This document shows positions 63,344 to 64,000 of a DNA stretch of 64,000 nt, in pieces; position 1 is the first letter of the stretch, and the number at the start of each line of letters is the position of its first letter. A model generated the notes under the pieces. That model was not told the DNA's origin. It ran no database searches and was given only the letters and a program-made list of their open reading frames with translations. The DNA is from Proteus terrae subsp. cibarius (GTDB lineage Bacteria; Pseudomonadota; Gammaproteobacteria; Enterobacterales; Enterobacteriaceae): the NCBI RefSeq assembly GCF_011045835.1, contig NZ_CP047349.1, positions 186,001 to 250,000 of the forward strand, written 5' to 3'. A program made the translations under genes and the position numbers.

Positions 63344-63376
63344 AAAATCTTTAGCAAAGGAATGCTAAGGATTTTT
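63344..63376 (+). terminator. zinT operon terminator
   Basis: AATCTTTAGCA (63346-63356) pairs with TGCTAAGGATT (63363-63373) with one T-G pair; the T-run reaches 63376. Confidence 0.82.
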
Positions 63377-63474
63377 CATAAAAAGTTAGCTTAAAGAATA
63401 AAGGAATATTAGTTATATATCTCCTTTGAGATAACATATTAAATATTTCCTTTCCCTTTTAATAAAAAAGTCAC

Positions 63475-63502
63475 AAAAAAGCAGTAGCATCCATGCTGAC
63501 TT
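63475..63502 (-). terminator. Possible gabD terminator
   Basis: Read on the minus strand, AGTCAGCAT and ATGCTACT pair with one bulged C, then GCTTTTTT follows. It lies 27 bases after the gabD stop. Confidence 0.6.
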
Positions 63503-63529
63503 ACTTTTATAAGTTGGGTTAAAGGTTAT

Positions 63530-64000
63530 TTATAACCCTTGGCAGAGATATTTCATCTCCATATAGTCTTCAATGCCGTGTTCAGAGCCCTCACGACCTA
63601 AACCTGATTGTTTAATACCACCAAATGGTGCAACTTCATTGGAAATTAAACCGGTGTTAATACCCACCATGCCGTATTCTAAATTTTCCGCAACACGCCA
63701 AATACGTTGTGAGTTCTCACTATAAAAATAAGCGGCTAAACCATAAATGGTGTTATTTGCTAAATGCACCACTTCATCTTCATTTTCAAAAATAACTAAA
63801 GGTGCAACAGGGCCAAATATTTCTTCTTCAAGGATATGGCTATCAGCGGGAACATTGCCAACAACAGTAGGCTGGAAAAAATTTTCACCTGCTTGATCAC
63901 TTTCTCCACCACAAAGCAGTGTTGCACCGCGTTTTAGTGTGTCATCAAGCAATGATTGTGATTTCTCAACCGCTTTACGGTTAATAAGAGGCCCAATAGT
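63530..64000 (-). CDS. gabD: Succinate-semialdehyde dehydrogenase (NADP+), C-terminal part
   Basis: The frame is open to the window edge; 156 C-terminal residues are visible. They carry aldehyde-dehydrogenase motifs: GPLINRKAV, FFQPTVVGNVP, EEIFGPVAPLVIFENEDEVV, NNTIYGLAAYFYS and the C-terminal GMVGINTGLISNEVAPFGGIKQSGLGREGS, ending in EDYMEMKYLCQGL, a close fit to GabD. GabD oxidises succinate semialdehyde to succinate in GABA degradation. The catalytic Cys lies outside the window, so a related aldehyde dehydrogenase cannot be fully excluded. Confidence 0.85.
   Translation of the reverse strand, partial: TIGPLINRKAVEKSQSLLDDTLKRGATLLCGGESDQAGENFFQPTVVGNVPADSHILEEEIFGPVAPLVIFENEDEVVHLANNTIYGLAAYFYSENSQRIWRVAENLEYGMVGINTGLISNEVAPFGGIKQSGLGREGSEHGIEDYMEMKYLCQGL

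Overview
The window looks like chromosome of an enterobacterium of the Morganellaceae, most likely Proteus (for example P. mirabilis or a close relative). Almost every protein is a close match, as I recall the families, to its Escherichia coli counterpart. The DNA is AT-rich, with A/T-ending codons, and gene order follows the E. coli map in long blocks with characteristic gaps. I see no insertion sequence, prophage, integron or CRISPR array. No searches were run; names rest on remembered protein families and motifs.

Layout. (1) 1-11378: enterobacterial common antigen (ECA) cluster, wzzE(partial)-wecB-wecC-rffG-rffH-wecD-wecE-wzxE-wecF-wzyE-wecG, tightly packed with many 1-4 nt stop/start overlaps. 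(2) 11556-12070: tRNA operon Arg(CCG)-His-Leu(CAG)-Pro(TGG) with its own promoter and terminator. (3) 12110-12222: a tandem hexamer repeat of about 19 copies. (4) 12433-12945: the small RNA GlmZ with a sigma-54 promoter and three upstream GlrR-type sites. (5) 13030-17619: a small membrane protein, then hemY-hemX-hemD-hemC on the minus strand. (6) a very AT-rich gap, then cyaA with a CRP site, cyaY, lptM, dapF, yigA, xerC, yigB and uvrD (with a LexA box). (7) 27544-34345: an unknown ORF, rarD, yigI, pldA, recQ, pldB, yigL. (8) at about 34.35-34.4 kb the order jumps, relative to E. coli, to the mscM-psd-rsgA / orn block. (9) 40568-41661: three identical tRNA-Gly(GCC) genes followed by a gene-free stretch with three perfect DnaA boxes, at the position where E. 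coli carries datA. (10) queG, then tsaE-amiB-mutL-miaA-hfq-hflX-hflK-hflC, purA, nsrR-rnr-rlmB and rpsF-priB-rpsR-rplI. (11) ytfB and a 564-residue unknown protein on the minus strand. (12) a zinc-starvation operon, rpmE2-rpmJ2-zinT, behind a near-perfect Zur box. (13) the 3' part of gabD.

How the parts work together. The ECA genes make UDP-ManNAcA and dTDP-Fuc4NAc, build the lipid-linked trisaccharide, flip it, polymerise it and set its length. hemCDXY carry out or support tetrapyrrole synthesis. cyaA makes cAMP. xerC, uvrD, recQ, mutL, priB and the datA-like locus serve chromosome maintenance. hfq, GlmZ, rnr, orn, miaA, tsaE, queG, rlmB and the tRNAs serve RNA metabolism and translation. 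rpmE2, rpmJ2 and zinT replace or recover zinc when it is scarce.

The most interesting non-coding elements are the datA-like DnaA-box cluster, the GlmZ control region, the hexamer array and the Zur-controlled ribosomal paralogues. Several starts are moved from the longest reading frame to internal or non-ATG codons that fit the Shine-Dalgarno (SD) spacing and family lengths: rffG TTG, cyaA TTG, psd TTG, hflX TTG, and shorter wecD, wecF, wecG, xerC, rarD, amiB, purA, rnr and rpmE2.
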